This document shows positions 27,320-39,096 of a stretch of DNA of 64,000 bases, piece by piece. A model generated the notes under the pieces. The model was not told where the DNA came from. It saw only the letters and a program-made list of their open reading frames with translations, and ran no database searches. The position numbers and the translations under genes are program-made. Position 1 is the stretch's first letter, and the number at the start of each line of letters is the position of its first letter. The stretch is from Nocardioides coralli (GTDB lineage Bacteria; Actinomycetota; Actinomycetes; Propionibacteriales; Nocardioidaceae): contig NZ_CP082273.1 in assembly GCF_019880385.1 (NCBI RefSeq), positions 1,612,001 to 1,676,000 on the forward strand, given 5' to 3'.

Positions 27320-28263
27320 CCCCGGCCACCGACCGCCGCGTGCTGCTGCTGGCCCACACCGGCCGGCCGGAGGCGCACGCGATCGCGACGGCGTTCGTCC
27401 GCACGCTCGTCGGTCACGGGATCCTCGTGAGGCTGCTCGCCGACGAGGCACGTGACCTGGGGTTGGGCCCGGAGTGTCCCGAGGGCATCGAGTACGCCGA
27501 CGGCGAGGCCGACGCCGGGCACGGCTGCGAGCTCGCCGTGGTCATCGGCGGTGACGGCACCATCCTGCGTGCGGCCGAGATCACCCACGAGAGCGGGACG
27601 CCGGTGCTGGGCGTCAACATCGGCCACGTCGGCTTCCTGGCCGAGGCCGAGGTCGATGACGTCGAGTCGACCATCGAGGCCATCGTGCAGCGTCGCTACA
27701 CCACCGACGAGCGCTTCACCATCGACGTCACGGTCCACCACGACGGCGAGCTGGTCAGCAGCACCTTCGCGCTCAACGAGGCGAGCGTGGAGAAGGCGGC
27801 GCGCGAGCGGATGCTCGAGGTCGTGCTCGAGATCGACGGTCGACCGCTGTCGCGGTGGGGCTGCGACGGCGTCGTGTGTGCCACGCCCACGGGCTCGACC
27901 GCCTACAACTTCAGCGCCGGGGGGCCCATCGTGTGGCCGGGCGTCGAGGCCCTGTGCGTCGTCCCCCTGAGCGCCCACGCCCTCTTCGCCCGCCCGATGG
28001 TGGTGGCCCCGACCTCGGTGGTCGCGGTCGAGGTCCTCACCCGCAGCGACGGTGCCGGGGTGCTGTGGTGCGACGGCCGACGCACCGTCGACCTGCCTCC
28101 CGGCGCCCGCATCGAGGTCCGCCGGGGCGCCACCCCGGTGCGCCTGGTGCGCCTTCACGCTGCTCCCTTCACCGATCGGCTCGTGGCCAAGTTCGACCTG
28201 CCCGTCGAGGGGTGGCGGGGCGCCGGAGAACGCCGCCGGCGGAACGGGGGCGCGGGTGCTTGA
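27316..28263 (+). CDS. nadK: NAD kinase
   Basis: NadK phosphorylates NAD to NADP. The 315 residues carry the GGDGT motif (VVIGGDGTILRAAE near 78), the NE/D site around ALNEASVEK, and CDGVVCATPTGSTAYNFSAGGP. The GTG start overlaps tlyA (GTGA), and the stop lies 8 bp inside recN. The C-terminal tail ends in an Arg/Gly stretch. Confidence 0.96.
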   Translation: MTPATDRRVLLLAHTGRPEAHAIATAFVRTLVGHGILVRLLADEARDLGLGPECPEGIEYADGEADAGHGCELAVVIGGDGTILRAAEITHESGTPVLGVNIGHVGFLAEAEVDDVESTIEAIVQRRYTTDERFTIDVTVHHDGELVSSTFALNEASVEKAARERMLEVVLEIDGRPLSRWGCDGVVCATPTGSTAYNFSAGGPIVWPGVEALCVVPLSAHALFARPMVVAPTSVVAVEVLTRSDGAGVLWCDGRRTVDLPPGARIEVRRGATPVRLVRLHAAPFTDRLVAKFDLPVEGWRGAGERRRRNGGAGA

Positions 28264-29950
28264 GGAGATCCGGATCGCCTCTCTCGGGGTCATCGACGAC
28301 TCGGTCCTCGAGCTCGGGCCCGGCCTGACCGTGATCACCGGGGAGACCGGTGCCGGGAAGACCATGATCGTCACCGCGCTCGGCCTGCTGCTCGGCGGCC
28401 GCGCCGACAGTGGTGCCGTGCGGACCGGCGCTTCCCGGGCACGGGTCGAGGGCACCGTCGTCACGGCCGCCCTGCCGGACTTCGCCGCGGCGGTCGACGA
28501 CGCCGGGGGAGAGGTCGAGGACCAGCGGGTGGTGCTCGGTCGGTCCGTCAGCGCCGAGGGTCGCTCGCGCGCCTTCGTCGGTGGCGCGACGGTGCCCGTG
28601 AGCCGGCTGGCCGACCTCACCGCACCCCTCGTGGCCGTCCATGGTCAGTCCGACCAGCACCGGTTGCTGCAGCCCTCGGCGCAGCGGCGGGCCCTGGATC
28701 GCTACGGCGGCGACGCGATCGGCCTCCCCCTGTCTCGCTACCGCGACCTCCACACGGCCTTGCAGGCCACCGAGCGCGAGCTGGCCGAGGTCTCCGGCCA
28801 GGCCCGCGAACGCGCCCGGGAGGCCGACCTGCTCCGCTTCGGCCTCGGCGAGATCGACGCGGTGGCGCCGGTCGCCGGCGAGGACACGGCGCTGGCGGCG
28901 GAGGAGGCCCGCCTCGGTCACGCGGACGCGCTGCGGGTCGCGGCCGAGACGGCGCGGGAGGCGCTCAGCGGCGACGGTGACGCTCCCGACGCGCTCGGGA
29001 CCACGGCGGCCGCCCGCAACGCGCTCGACGGAGTCCGCGACCACGACCGGGAGGCTGCCGGTCTTGCCGACCGGATCGGCGAGCTCACCTATCTGCTCTC
29101 CGACCTCGCGGCCGACGTGGCCTCCTACGCCTCGGGCATCGAGGTCGACCCCGCGCGACTGGCTGCGGTGTCGGAGCGCCGGGCGGCCCTGACCGGCCTG
29201 ACGCGCAAGTACGGCGAGTCGCTGGCGGAGGTCCTCGCCTGGCGCGACCGGTCCGCCGAACGGCTCCTCGACCTCGACGGCACCGACGAACGGATCGAGA
29301 CCTTGCGCGCCACCCGGGACCGGCTCCGGAATGAGCTGGTCGAGGTGGCCGGCACCCTCACGGCCGCCCGGACCGAGGCCGCGGCGCGTCTCGGCGCCGC
29401 GGTGACCAGCGAGCTCGCCGACCTCGCGATGCCGCACGCGCGGCTCGAGGTCGCGGTCGAGCCCCGCGACGACTTCGGCCGCTCGGGGCGCGACGTCGTG
29501 GAGCTGCGGCTGGCCGCCAACGTCGGCGCGGAGCCCCGACCGCTCCACAAGGGTGCCTCCGGGGGTGAGCTCTCCCGCGTGATGCTGGCCCTCGAGGTGA
29601 CGCTCGCCGCGACCGGGACCGTCCCCACCTTCGTCTTCGACGAGGTCGACGCCGGGGTCGGGGGCGCGGCGGCCGTGGAGGTCGGCCGCCGCCTGGCCAG
29701 GCTGGCCCGGGAGGCCCAGGTCCTGGTGGTGACCCACCTGCCGCAGGTCGCCGCCTATGCCGACCGCCACGTCGTGGTGGCCAAGTCGCACGACGGGTCG
29801 GTCACGAGCTCGGGCCTGAGCGTGCTCGACGAGGAGGCGCGCGAGCGCGAGCTGTCGCGGATGATGGCCGGGCTGAGCGAGTCCGACAACGCGCTGGCCC
29901 ACGCCCGGGAGCTGCTGGCCACGGCCCAGCCCGCACGGGCCGGCGGCTGA
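28256..29950 (+). CDS. recN: DNA repair protein RecN
   Basis: RecN is an SMC-like ATPase for double-strand break repair. From GTG 28256 it has 564 residues: Walker A GETGAGKT at 29-36, a Q-loop HGQSDQHRLLQPS, a central coiled-coil region (about 160-370), the ABC signature SGGELSRVMLALEV and Walker B FVFDEVDAGVGG. The chosen start overlaps nadK by 8 bp; longer in-frame starts are inside nadK. Confidence 0.95.
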   Translation: MLEEIRIASLGVIDDSVLELGPGLTVITGETGAGKTMIVTALGLLLGGRADSGAVRTGASRARVEGTVVTAALPDFAAAVDDAGGEVEDQRVVLGRSVSAEGRSRAFVGGATVPVSRLADLTAPLVAVHGQSDQHRLLQPSAQRRALDRYGGDAIGLPLSRYRDLHTALQATERELAEVSGQARERAREADLLRFGLGEIDAVAPVAGEDTALAAEEARLGHADALRVAAETAREALSGDGDAPDALGTTAAARNALDGVRDHDREAAGLADRIGELTYLLSDLAADVASYASGIEVDPARLAAVSERRAALTGLTRKYGESLAEVLAWRDRSAERLLDLDGTDERIETLRATRDRLRNELVEVAGTLTAARTEAAARLGAAVTSELADLAMPHARLEVAVEPRDDFGRSGRDVVELRLAANVGAEPRPLHKGASGGELSRVMLALEVTLAATGTVPTFVFDEVDAGVGGAAAVEVGRRLARLAREAQVLVVTHLPQVAAYADRHVVVAKSHDGSVTSSGLSVLDEEARERELSRMMAGLSESDNALAHARELLATAQPARAGG

Positions 29951-30001
29951 CACACCGACGCCCCACGGATGCCGTCGGCGCGCCCACCCGGCTGACACCA
30001 T

Positions 30002-31177
30002 GTGGCAGTGCCTGTCCGCAACCGATCCTCCGTCGCCCTGCCCGGGCTCACGGGAACGGCCCGCGTGGACCGTCGTACCAGGGTGCTGCTCCCGCGCTTG
30101 CGGCCCGGCGACATCGCCGTCATCGACCACCTCGACCTCGACCGCGCCACCGCGCAGGCCCTCGTCGACGCGCAGGTCGCCGCCGTGCTCAACGTCTCAC
30201 CGTTCCTCTCCGGCCGCTACCCGGCGCTGGGGCCCGCGGTCCTCGCGCAGGCGGGGGTGCTGCTGCTGGACCGCCTGGAGGGCGGTGACCAGATCGCCGA
30301 CGGTGCCCGGGTGCGCGTGCACCAGGAGGTGGTCTTCACCGAGGACTCCCCGGTGGCGATGGGTCGCAGCGTCGACCTGGCGCTGCTGACCAGCGAGATG
30401 GATCTGGCCCGGACCGGGCTCGGGACCCAGCTGGAGACCTTCACCCACAACAGCACCGAGCTCCTGCGTCGCGAGGAGGCGCTGCTGCTCCACGGCCAGG
30501 GACTACCGACTCCCGGGACAAAGGTGGCCGGCAGACCTGCTGTCGTGGTGGTCGACGGGCACGAGCACCTGCTGGAGCTGCGTGGCATCAAGGCGTTCCT
30601 GCACGAGCAGCGTCCTGTGCTGATCGGCGTCGACGGGGGTGCGGAGGTGATCCGCCAGGCTGGTCACACCCCCGACATCATCGTCGTCGGCGCCGGCGCG
30701 GACGACCCGGACCTGCCGCAGGCGGCGACGCTGCGCAGCGCCCACGACGTCGTCGTCCGGGTCGACCGGGGGAACCGGCGTCCCGTCGAGGCGCTGGACC
30801 GGATCGGGATCCGCGCCGGACGGGTGGAGACCGGTGCCACCACGGAGGACGTCGCCCTGCTGCTCGCAGACGCGGCGGGGGCCTCCGTCATCGTGGGGGT
30901 GGGCGTGCACGCCTCGCTGGACGACTTCCTGGACCGGCAGCGGTCCGGCCTGGCCAGCACCTACCTGACCCGGCTGCGGGTCGGACAACGACTCGTGGAC
31001 GCCACCGCGGTGCCCATCCTCTACTCCGGACGACTGCGGCCCCGGCACCTGTTCTGGACGCTGCTGCTCGGTCTGCTGGCCGTGGCCGCTGCCGTGGCCA
31101 CCACACCGGTGGGTCAGGAGTGGGCGGCGACGGCCTGGGCCTGGGTCCAGCAGACGTGGTCTGGGTGGTTCGCGTGA
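30002..31177 (+). CDS. steA: Putative cytokinetic ring protein SteA
   Basis: The 391-residue protein resembles the thiamin pyrophosphokinase-like family that includes corynebacterial SteA, a cell-division factor. The central part has GVDGGAEVIRQAGHTPDIIVVGAGADD. A hydrophobic segment at about 345-365 (FWTLLLGLLAVAAAVATTPVG) would anchor the C terminus in the membrane. In the corynebacterial case a second protein, SteB, is encoded next door; here the next gene is the MctB-like protein, starting on the SteA stop. The homologue in M. tuberculosis is Rv1697. Confidence 0.85.
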   Translation: MAVPVRNRSSVALPGLTGTARVDRRTRVLLPRLRPGDIAVIDHLDLDRATAQALVDAQVAAVLNVSPFLSGRYPALGPAVLAQAGVLLLDRLEGGDQIADGARVRVHQEVVFTEDSPVAMGRSVDLALLTSEMDLARTGLGTQLETFTHNSTELLRREEALLLHGQGLPTPGTKVAGRPAVVVVDGHEHLLELRGIKAFLHEQRPVLIGVDGGAEVIRQAGHTPDIIVVGAGADDPDLPQAATLRSAHDVVVRVDRGNRRPVEALDRIGIRAGRVETGATTEDVALLLADAAGASVIVGVGVHASLDDFLDRQRSGLASTYLTRLRVGQRLVDATAVPILYSGRLRPRHLFWTLLLGLLAVAAAVATTPVGQEWAATAWAWVQQTWSGWFA

Positions 31178-32031
31178 TGCTCGTACGTCGCCACCTCGTG
31201 GTCGCCGTGGCCCTGGTCCTCGCGCTCGCGACCGGGGTCGCGCTCGGCGCCGGTCCGTTGAGCCACGAGCGGTTGCTGCCGACCACGGCCACCCCGCCGC
31301 CTTCGCAGGAGCCCGCGACCGACCCGGGCGCCTCCGCCGACGACCTCGCCGAGTCCGCAGCCGCCACCCTGCTCGGCTCCCGGCTCGACGGACGTGTCGT
31401 GGCGGTGCTGTCGACGCCGGGGGCCGACGACGGGGTCGTCGAGGACCTGGTCGCGGGGATCCGCGAGGCCGAGGGCTCGGTGGTCGCACGCTGGAGTGCG
31501 GGCCGGTCCCTGGTCAGTCCGCGCGAGAAGACGCTCATCGACACCCTCGGCAGCCAGCTGCTGGAGCAGCTGGCCGGAGGTGCTGCCGCCGACGACGCCG
31601 TCGCCTACGAGCGGATGGGCCAGCTGGTGGGCCGGGCCATCGCCTCCCCGAAGGCCACGGGTGTGGCGGCCGACCGCGACGCCCTGACGATCCGGCAGAG
31701 CATCGGTGCGGCGAGCCTGCTGTCCGGCGGGGGCGAGGAGTCACGGCTCGCACCGCTGCTGCTGGTGGTCCTCGGGTCCGACATCGAGGACCACGTCGTC
31801 GCCGACCTGGTCTCCGGGCTGTCCACGCGGGCCGCCGGAGTCGTGGTCGCGGCGCCGGCGGGTGCCCGTGACCTGGCGGTCCTCGACGAGCTCGGGTCGG
31901 TCACCACGGTCGACGGCGTCGACGGCCCGGCAGGTCGCCTGGCCGCCGTGCTCGCCCTGGCCCGGGCCGACGCCGAACCGGGGGGCTCCTACGGTGCGTC
32001 AGGATCCGACGGAATGCTCCCGCTCGGGTAG
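31177..32031 (+). CDS. Copper transporter MctB/SteB-like membrane-anchored protein
   Basis: The ATG at 31177 shares a base with the SteA stop (GATG) and gives 284 residues. A single N-terminal hydrophobic segment (about 7-25: LVVAVALVLALATGVALGAG) acts as signal anchor. The remainder is an alpha/beta domain outside the membrane. By position and pattern it matches Rv1698 (MctB), described as an outer-membrane copper protein, and the corynebacterial SteB-type partner of SteA. Which role applies here is not decided. The TAG stop overlaps the -10 hexamer of pyrG. Confidence 0.8.
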   Translation: MLVRRHLVVAVALVLALATGVALGAGPLSHERLLPTTATPPPSQEPATDPGASADDLAESAAATLLGSRLDGRVVAVLSTPGADDGVVEDLVAGIREAEGSVVARWSAGRSLVSPREKTLIDTLGSQLLEQLAGGAAADDAVAYERMGQLVGRAIASPKATGVAADRDALTIRQSIGAASLLSGGGEESRLAPLLLVVLGSDIEDHVVADLVSGLSTRAAGVVVAAPAGARDLAVLDELGSVTTVDGVDGPAGRLAAVLALARADAEPGGSYGASGSDGMLPLG

Positions 32032-32034
32032 GAT
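32029..32034 (+). promoter_or_regulatory. -10 hexamer of pyrG overlapping the upstream stop codon
   Basis: TAGGAT starts with the TAG stop of the upstream gene and lies 8 bases before the pyrG GTG. CCGACG at 32006-32011, 17 bp upstream, is a weak -35. Confidence 0.5.
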
Positions 32035-32036
32035 GA

Positions 32037-33740
<1,704 letters not shown>

Positions 33741-33792
33741 CGGGTCCTCCTCGGCCGGGCGCGTCGGACTGGCGAGGCCTGAACGCGGACCG

Positions 33793-33798
33793 TAGCGT
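33793..33798 (+). promoter_or_regulatory. -10 hexamer of leaderless NUDIX gene
   Basis: TAGCGT is 8 bases before the ATG at 33807, with no Shine-Dalgarno in between. Confidence 0.45.
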
Positions 33799-33806
33799 CC
33801 GGTGAC

Positions 33807-34430
33807 ATGGATCAGCCGCGAGGGCAGGCGCCGCCCCTGGGCGACGTGGCGGAGAGCTGGCCGGTCACCGACAGCGAGGACCTCCACCGCGACGACTGGG
33901 TGGTGGCGCTCCGGGCCGACCGCATCACGCGGCCGGGTGACCCGGACGGGGAGCCCTTCCGGCGGCTCGTGCTCGAGCACCCGGGCGCCGTGGTGGTGCT
34001 GGCGGTCGACGAGCGCGACCGCGCGTGCTGCCTGCTGCAGTACCGCCATCCCGCGCAACGACGCTTCGTCGAGCTGCCTGCCGGGCTGTGCGACGAGCCG
34101 GGGGAGGAGCCGCTCGCCGTGGCCCAGCGGGAGCTGCAGGAGGAGGTGGGCCTGGCGGCGTCCTCGTGGGCGCACCTCGCGACGACGTACTCCTCCCCGG
34201 GCCTGAGCACCGAGCAGATGCACTTCTACCTCGCACGCGGCCTGACCGACGTGGGGCGCGACGACTTCGACCTCGAGCACGAGGAGGCGGAGATGAGCGT
34301 GGTGTGGGTGCCCCTCACGGAGCTGCGCGCCGCGGTGCTCGACGGACGGGTGGCCGACGCCCCCCTCGTGCTGGCGGTCCTCCTCGCCGATGCCCGGGGG
34401 GTCGGCGCACCATCGGCCCGCGGGGAGTAG
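33807..34430 (+). CDS. NUDIX hydrolase (ADP-ribose pyrophosphatase-like)
   Basis: A 207-residue NUDIX protein. The Nudix box is PAGLCDEPGEEPLAVAQREL followed by QEEVGL, with one extra residue between the first Gly and Glu, as in actinobacterial ADP-ribose pyrophosphatases. The text before it (LEHPGAVVVLAVDE, LLQYRHPAQRRFVELPAG) also fits that group. M. tuberculosis Rv1700 holds the same place after pyrG. The TAG stop coincides with a candidate -10 hexamer (TAGTCT, 34428-34433) for ald. Confidence 0.92.
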   Translation: MDQPRGQAPPLGDVAESWPVTDSEDLHRDDWVVALRADRITRPGDPDGEPFRRLVLEHPGAVVVLAVDERDRACCLLQYRHPAQRRFVELPAGLCDEPGEEPLAVAQRELQEEVGLAASSWAHLATTYSSPGLSTEQMHFYLARGLTDVGRDDFDLEHEEAEMSVVWVPLTELRAAVLDGRVADAPLVLAVLLADARGVGAPSARGE

Positions 34431-34467
34431 TCTCGGCGCCGCCCCACGATCGTGTGAGGGCGCTCAC
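34428..34467 (+). promoter_or_regulatory. ald promoter region with two short dyads
   Basis: TAGTCT (34428-34433) is a possible -10. Downstream lie a perfect 10-bp palindrome CACGATCGTG (34445-34454) and an overlapping dyad GTGAG (34454-34458) and CTCAC (34463-34467). They could be an operator in the ald leader, but no regulator gene is adjacent. Confidence 0.3.
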
Positions 34468-34485
34468 GCACCCCGAGGAGTCCAG

Positions 34486-35601
34486 GTGAAGGTCGGCGTC
34501 CCCCAGGAAGTCAAGAACCACGAGTACCGGGTGGCGCTCACCCCGGTCGGTGCCCACGAGCTGACGCAGCACGGCCACGAGGTCTTCGTGCAGCGCGGCG
34601 CCGGCGAGGGCTCGCAGATCCCCGACGAGGAGTACGTCGCCGCCGGTGCCCGGATCATCGACGACGCCGACGAGGTCTGGGGGAGCGCCGACATGGTGCT
34701 CAAGGTCAAGGAGCCGATCGCCGAGGAGTACCACCGGCTCCGGGAGGGGCTGACGCTCTTCACCTTCCTGCACCTCGCTGCCGACAAGCCGCTGACCGAG
34801 GCGCTGATCGAGAGCAAGGTGACGGCGATCGCCTACGAGACCGTGCAGCTGCCCTCCGGGGGGCTGCCGCTGCTCTACCCGATGTCCGAGGTGGCCGGGT
34901 GCCTGGCACCGCAGGTCGGTGCCCACTCGCTGATGAAGGCCAACGGGGGCCGCGGTGTGCTCATGGGAGGCGTGGGCGGCGTGGCCAACGCCAAGGTGGT
35001 CATCATCGGCGCCGGGGTGTCGGGGCAGAACGCCGCCAACATCGCCCTCGGCATGGGGGCCGACGTGACCCTGCTCGACACCGACCTCGACAAGCTGCGG
35101 ATGTCGTTCTGGCGCTACAACAACAGGGTCCACGGCCTGGCCTCGTCGAAGCTCGCCATCCAGCAGCAGGTGATGGAGGCCGACATGGTGATCGGTGCCG
35201 TGCTGATCCCCGGTGCGGCCGCCCCCAAGCTGGTGAGCAACGAGCTCGTCTCGCAGATGAAGTCCGGGTCGGTGCTGGTCGACATCGCCGTCGACCAGGG
35301 CGGGTGCTTCGAGGACACCCGCGCCACGACTCACGCCGACCCGACCTACGAGGTCCACGACTCGATCTTCTACTGCGTGGCCAACATGCCCGGCGCCGTA
35401 CCCAACACCTCCACCTACGCCCTCACCAACGCGACGCTGCCCTACACGGTGGCGGTCGCCGACAAGGGCTGGCAGCAGGCGTGCCGCGACGACCGGAGCC
35501 TGGCGCTGGGCCTCAACACCCACGCCGGCGACCTCACCAACGGTCCGGTGGGTGAGGCCGTGGGCATCAAGGCCGTGCCCCTGGACGAGGCCCTTGCCTG
35601 A
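34486..35601 (+). CDS. ald: Alanine dehydrogenase
   Basis: Ald interconverts alanine with pyruvate and ammonia using NAD. The GTG at 34486 follows CGAGGAG and gives 371 residues starting [20 protein letters not shown]. The substrate-binding arginine and lysine are in that N-terminal block and in VLKVKEP; the Rossmann loop is [20 protein letters not shown]. In the M. tuberculosis arrangement xerD follows the NUDIX gene without ald, so ald is an addition here. It overlaps xerD by 8 bp. Confidence 0.95.
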   Translation: MKVGVPQEVKNHEYRVALTPVGAHELTQHGHEVFVQRGAGEGSQIPDEEYVAAGARIIDDADEVWGSADMVLKVKEPIAEEYHRLREGLTLFTFLHLAADKPLTEALIESKVTAIAYETVQLPSGGLPLLYPMSEVAGCLAPQVGAHSLMKANGGRGVLMGGVGGVANAKVVIIGAGVSGQNAANIALGMGADVTLLDTDLDKLRMSFWRYNNRVHGLASSKLAIQQQVMEADMVIGAVLIPGAAAPKLVSNELVSQMKSGSVLVDIAVDQGGCFEDTRATTHADPTYEVHDSIFYCVANMPGAVPNTSTYALTNATLPYTVAVADKGWQQACRDDRSLALGLNTHAGDLTNGPVGEAVGIKAVPLDEALA

Positions 35602-36532
35602 GGCTGCGGTCCCCGCAACCGCTCGCGCTGTCCGCACCTACCTCGACCACCTGGGGGTCGAGCGGGGCCTCGCGGCCAACACCCTGTCGTCCTACCGGCG
35701 CGACCTGCGCCGCTACACCGAGTTCCTGGCGGGGGAGGGGATCACGTCCCTGGACGGGGTCAGTGAGGCGACGGTGACCTCGTTCCTCGCCCGCCTTCGC
35801 GAGGGCGACGCCGACCACCCGGCGCTCTCGTCGACCTCGGCGGCGCGCACCCTGGTGGCCGTGCGGGGGTTCCACAAGTTCTGCGTCACCGACGGCCTGG
35901 CCACGCTCGACCCGGCGGCCGGGGTCAAGCCGCCGCGGCCCGCCAAGCGGTTGCCCAAGGCCCTGCCGCTGGCGGACGTGGAGGCGATCCTGGAGGCCGC
36001 CGGGGCCCCGGCCACGACGCTGGCGCTGCGCGACCGGGCGCTGCTGGAGGTGCTCTACGGCACCGGTGCCCGGATCTCCGAGGCCGTGGGGCTCGACGTC
36101 GACGACCTCGACCTGGTCGAGGGCACCGTGCTGCTGCGAGGCAAGGGTGGCAAGGAGCGTCTCGTGCCTCTCGGGTCCTACGCCGGCGAGGCAGTCGACG
36201 CCTACCTCGTGCGCGCCCGACCCGAGCTCGCCACGACCCGGACCCCCAGCGGGGCACTGTTCCTCAACTCCCGGGGTGGGCGGCTGTCGAGACAGAGCGC
36301 CTGGGCCGTCCTCGTGCGCGCGGCCGAGCGCGCCGGCGTGACCCGCGACGTGTCTCCCCACACGTTGCGCCACTCCTACGCGACGCACCTCCTCGACGGT
36401 GGTGCCGACGTCCGCGTGGTGCAGGAGCTGCTCGGGCACGCGTCGGTCACCACCACGCAGGTCTACACCCTCGTCACGGTCGACAACCTGCGCGAGGTGT
36501 TCGCCACCGCGCACCCGCGGGCTCGCGGATGA
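35594..36532 (+). CDS. xerD: Site-specific tyrosine recombinase XerD
   Basis: XerD resolves chromosome dimers at dif together with XerC. The TTG at 35594, 8 bp inside ald, gives 312 residues that begin right before the SAM-like core-binding domain ([23 protein letters not shown], shown in part). All catalytic residues are seen: Arg in GARISEA, Lys in GKGGKER, HTLRHS, GHAS and the nucleophile Tyr in TTQVYT. The next gene overlaps its stop by 4 bp. Confidence 0.94.
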   Translation: MPEAAVPATARAVRTYLDHLGVERGLAANTLSSYRRDLRRYTEFLAGEGITSLDGVSEATVTSFLARLREGDADHPALSSTSAARTLVAVRGFHKFCVTDGLATLDPAAGVKPPRPAKRLPKALPLADVEAILEAAGAPATTLALRDRALLEVLYGTGARISEAVGLDVDDLDLVEGTVLLRGKGGKERLVPLGSYAGEAVDAYLVRARPELATTRTPSGALFLNSRGGRLSRQSAWAVLVRAAERAGVTRDVSPHTLRHSYATHLLDGGADVRVVQELLGHASVTTTQVYTLVTVDNLREVFATAHPRARG

Positions 36533-39093
36533 CCCCTGACGAGGTCTACGACGCGGTGGTCGGGCACGCGCGGCAGCGCGGCCTGGAGCTGTACCCGCAC
36601 CAGGACGAGGCCGTCATCGAGCTGCTCGCCGGCAGCAACGTCGTCCTCGCCACCCCCACGGGCTCGGGCAAGTCGCTGGTCGCCGTGGCCGCCCACATGG
36701 CCGCCCGCGCGGAGGACCAGGTGAGCTACTACACCGCCCCGATCAAGGCTCTGGTCAGCGAGAAGTTCTTCGACCTCTGCCAGGTCTTCGGGCCCGACGA
36801 CGTCGGCCTGCTGACCGGGGACGCCGCGGTCAACCCCGACGCGCCGATCATCTGCTGCACGGCGGAGGTCCTGGCCAACATCGCGCTGCGGGAGGGGGCA
36901 GGTGCGGACGTCGGGGTCGTGGTCATGGACGAGTTCCACTACTACGGGGAGCCGGACCGTGGCTGGGCCTGGCAGGTGCCGCTGCTGGAGCTGCCGCAGG
37001 CGCAGTTCCTCCTCATGTCGGCCACCCTCGGCGACATGTCGGCCATCGCCGAGGACCTGGGGCGCCGCAACGGTCGGGAGACCACGGTCGTCGCGGATGC
37101 GGAGCGGCCCGTGCCGCTGACCCACGCCTGGTCGCTGGAGCCGCTCGCGGACACGCTCGCAGAGCTCGTCGAGACCGGACAGGCGCCGGTCTACGTCGTC
37201 CACTTCACCCAGGCCGCCGCCGTCGACCACGCCACGACCCTGCTCAAGGGCTGGAAGGCCGGGAAGCACGTGGACAAGGAGGCGGTCGCGGAGCGGATGG
37301 CCGGCGTCAGGTTCGGAGCGGGGTTCGGCAAGACGCTGTCGCGCCTCCTCCGTGCCGGCATCGGGGTCCACCACGCGGGCATGCTGCCGAAGTACCGGCG
37401 CCTCGTCGAGCAGCTGGCCCAGGACGGGCTGCTGACGGTCATCTGCGGCACGGACACCCTCGGGGTCGGGATCAACGTCCCGATCCGGACGGTGCTCTTC
37501 ACCGGTCTGGCCAAGTTCGACGGCACCCGCCAGCGGGTGCTGCGGGTGCGGGAGTTCCAGCAGATCGCCGGGCGGGCCGGCCGGGCCGGCTTCGACACCG
37601 CCGGGCACGTCGTGGTGCAGGCCCCCGAGCACGTCATCGAGAACGAGAAGGCCAAGCGGAAGACTGCCGAGAAGAACGCCACCAACCCGAAGAAGAAATC
37701 CAAGGCCCAGCTCAAGAAGGCGCCCGACGGCACCGTGGTCTGGACGGAGCAGACCTTCGACAAGCTCGTCGGCGGGACGCCCGAACGGCTCACGTCCCGG
37801 ATGAAGGTCGACAACGCCATGCTGATCAACGTCGTCTCCCGCGAGGAGGACGCGTTCCCGGTGCTGCGGCGGCTGCTCACCGACAACCACGAGGACCGCA
37901 GGCGGCAGCTCCGGCTGGCCCGTCGCGCTCTGCGGCTGGCACGCTCGCTGGTCCGCTCGGGGACGCTGACCCGGCTGGACGAGCTCGACGCCCACGGGCG
38001 CCGCTACGTGCTGACGGTCGACCTGCCGCCGGAGTTCGCGCTCAACCAGCCGCTGGCGCACTTCGCGCTGGCGGCGTTCGACGTGCTGGACCCGGAGGCC
38101 CCGACCTACACCCTGGACGTGGTGTCGGTGGTCGAGGCCGTGCTGGAGGCACCGCGTCAGATCCTCTTCGCCCAGCAGTACGCAGCGCGGGGCGAGGCGA
38201 TCGCGGAGATGAAGGCGGACGGCCTCGACTACGACGAGCGCATGGCGCGGCTGGAGGAGATCACCTGGCCGCAGCCGCTCGCGGAGTGGCTGGAGGCGCT
38301 GTTCGAGACCTACCGGCAGACCCACGCCTGGCTGGATCCCGACGCGCTCGGCCCGAAGTCGGTGTTGCGGGAGATGTGGGAACAGGGCATGACCTTCACC
38401 GACGTCATCTCCCGCTACCAGCTGGCGCGCTCGGAAGGACTCCTGCTGCGCTACCTGACCGACGCCTACCGCACGCTGCGTCAGAGCGTGCCCGAGCGCC
38501 ACCGCACCGCGGAGCTCGAGGAGCTGGTCGACTGGCTGGGGGAGACGGTGCGTCAGACCGACTCCTCGCTCCTGGACGAGTGGGAGGCCCTGACCGACCC
38601 CGCGCACGCGCCCGCCGACGTCGCGCGGCACGAGCCGGCTCCGCCGCCGCGACCGTTGTCGCGGCAGACGCGCAGCTTCGAGGTGATGATCCGCAACGCG
38701 ATGTTCGCCCGCGTGCTGCTGTGCGCCCGCGACGACCTCGACGCGCTCGTGCGGACCGAGCAGCAGGCCGCCGGCAGGCTCGACCCGGCGCGCGAGGTCG
38801 TGATGGACCGTCGGGCGTGGGACGTCGCGCTCGAGGACTACTACGCGGAGCACGACGCCATCGGGACCGACGCCGACGCCCGCGGGCCGCAGCTGCTGCG
38901 GATCGGGCCCGAGGAGCAGGGCGTGCCCGCCGGCGCCCCGGAGGACTCAGGGGCACGCATCCGACGCGTCGTGCAGACCCTCGCCGACCCCGCCGGCCAC
39001 CACGACTGGGTGATCGAGGCCGTCGTCGACTGCGACGCCTCCGACGAGACCGGGGAGCTGGTGCTCGCTGCGACGGCCCTGCGCCGGCTCTGA
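36529..39093 (+). CDS. Ski2-like DEAD/DEAH-box helicase with DUF3516
   Basis: An 854-residue superfamily 2 helicase. Walker A is TPTGSGKS near residues 42-49, the DExH box is MDEFHYYGE near 132, and motif VI is [12 protein letters not shown] near 345. A lysine-rich insertion (about 375-398) follows the helicase core. The C-terminal half matches the actinobacterial DUF3516 region. RNA or DNA remodelling is likely; the precise role is unknown. The ATG overlaps the xerD stop. It ends 3 bp from the convergent peptidase gene. Confidence 0.9.
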   Translation: MTPDEVYDAVVGHARQRGLELYPHQDEAVIELLAGSNVVLATPTGSGKSLVAVAAHMAARAEDQVSYYTAPIKALVSEKFFDLCQVFGPDDVGLLTGDAAVNPDAPIICCTAEVLANIALREGAGADVGVVVMDEFHYYGEPDRGWAWQVPLLELPQAQFLLMSATLGDMSAIAEDLGRRNGRETTVVADAERPVPLTHAWSLEPLADTLAELVETGQAPVYVVHFTQAAAVDHATTLLKGWKAGKHVDKEAVAERMAGVRFGAGFGKTLSRLLRAGIGVHHAGMLPKYRRLVEQLAQDGLLTVICGTDTLGVGINVPIRTVLFTGLAKFDGTRQRVLRVREFQQIAGRAGRAGFDTAGHVVVQAPEHVIENEKAKRKTAEKNATNPKKKSKAQLKKAPDGTVVWTEQTFDKLVGGTPERLTSRMKVDNAMLINVVSREEDAFPVLRRLLTDNHEDRRRQLRLARRALRLARSLVRSGTLTRLDELDAHGRRYVLTVDLPPEFALNQPLAHFALAAFDVLDPEAPTYTLDVVSVVEAVLEAPRQILFAQQYAARGEAIAEMKADGLDYDERMARLEEITWPQPLAEWLEALFETYRQTHAWLDPDALGPKSVLREMWEQGMTFTDVISRYQLARSEGLLLRYLTDAYRTLRQSVPERHRTAELEELVDWLGETVRQTDSSLLDEWEALTDPAHAPADVARHEPAPPPRPLSRQTRSFEVMIRNAMFARVLLCARDDLDALVRTEQQAAGRLDPAREVVMDRRAWDVALEDYYAEHDAIGTDADARGPQLLRIGPEEQGVPAGAPEDSGARIRRVVQTLADPAGHHDWVIEAVVDCDASDETGELVLAATALRRL

Positions 39094-39096
39094 GGC

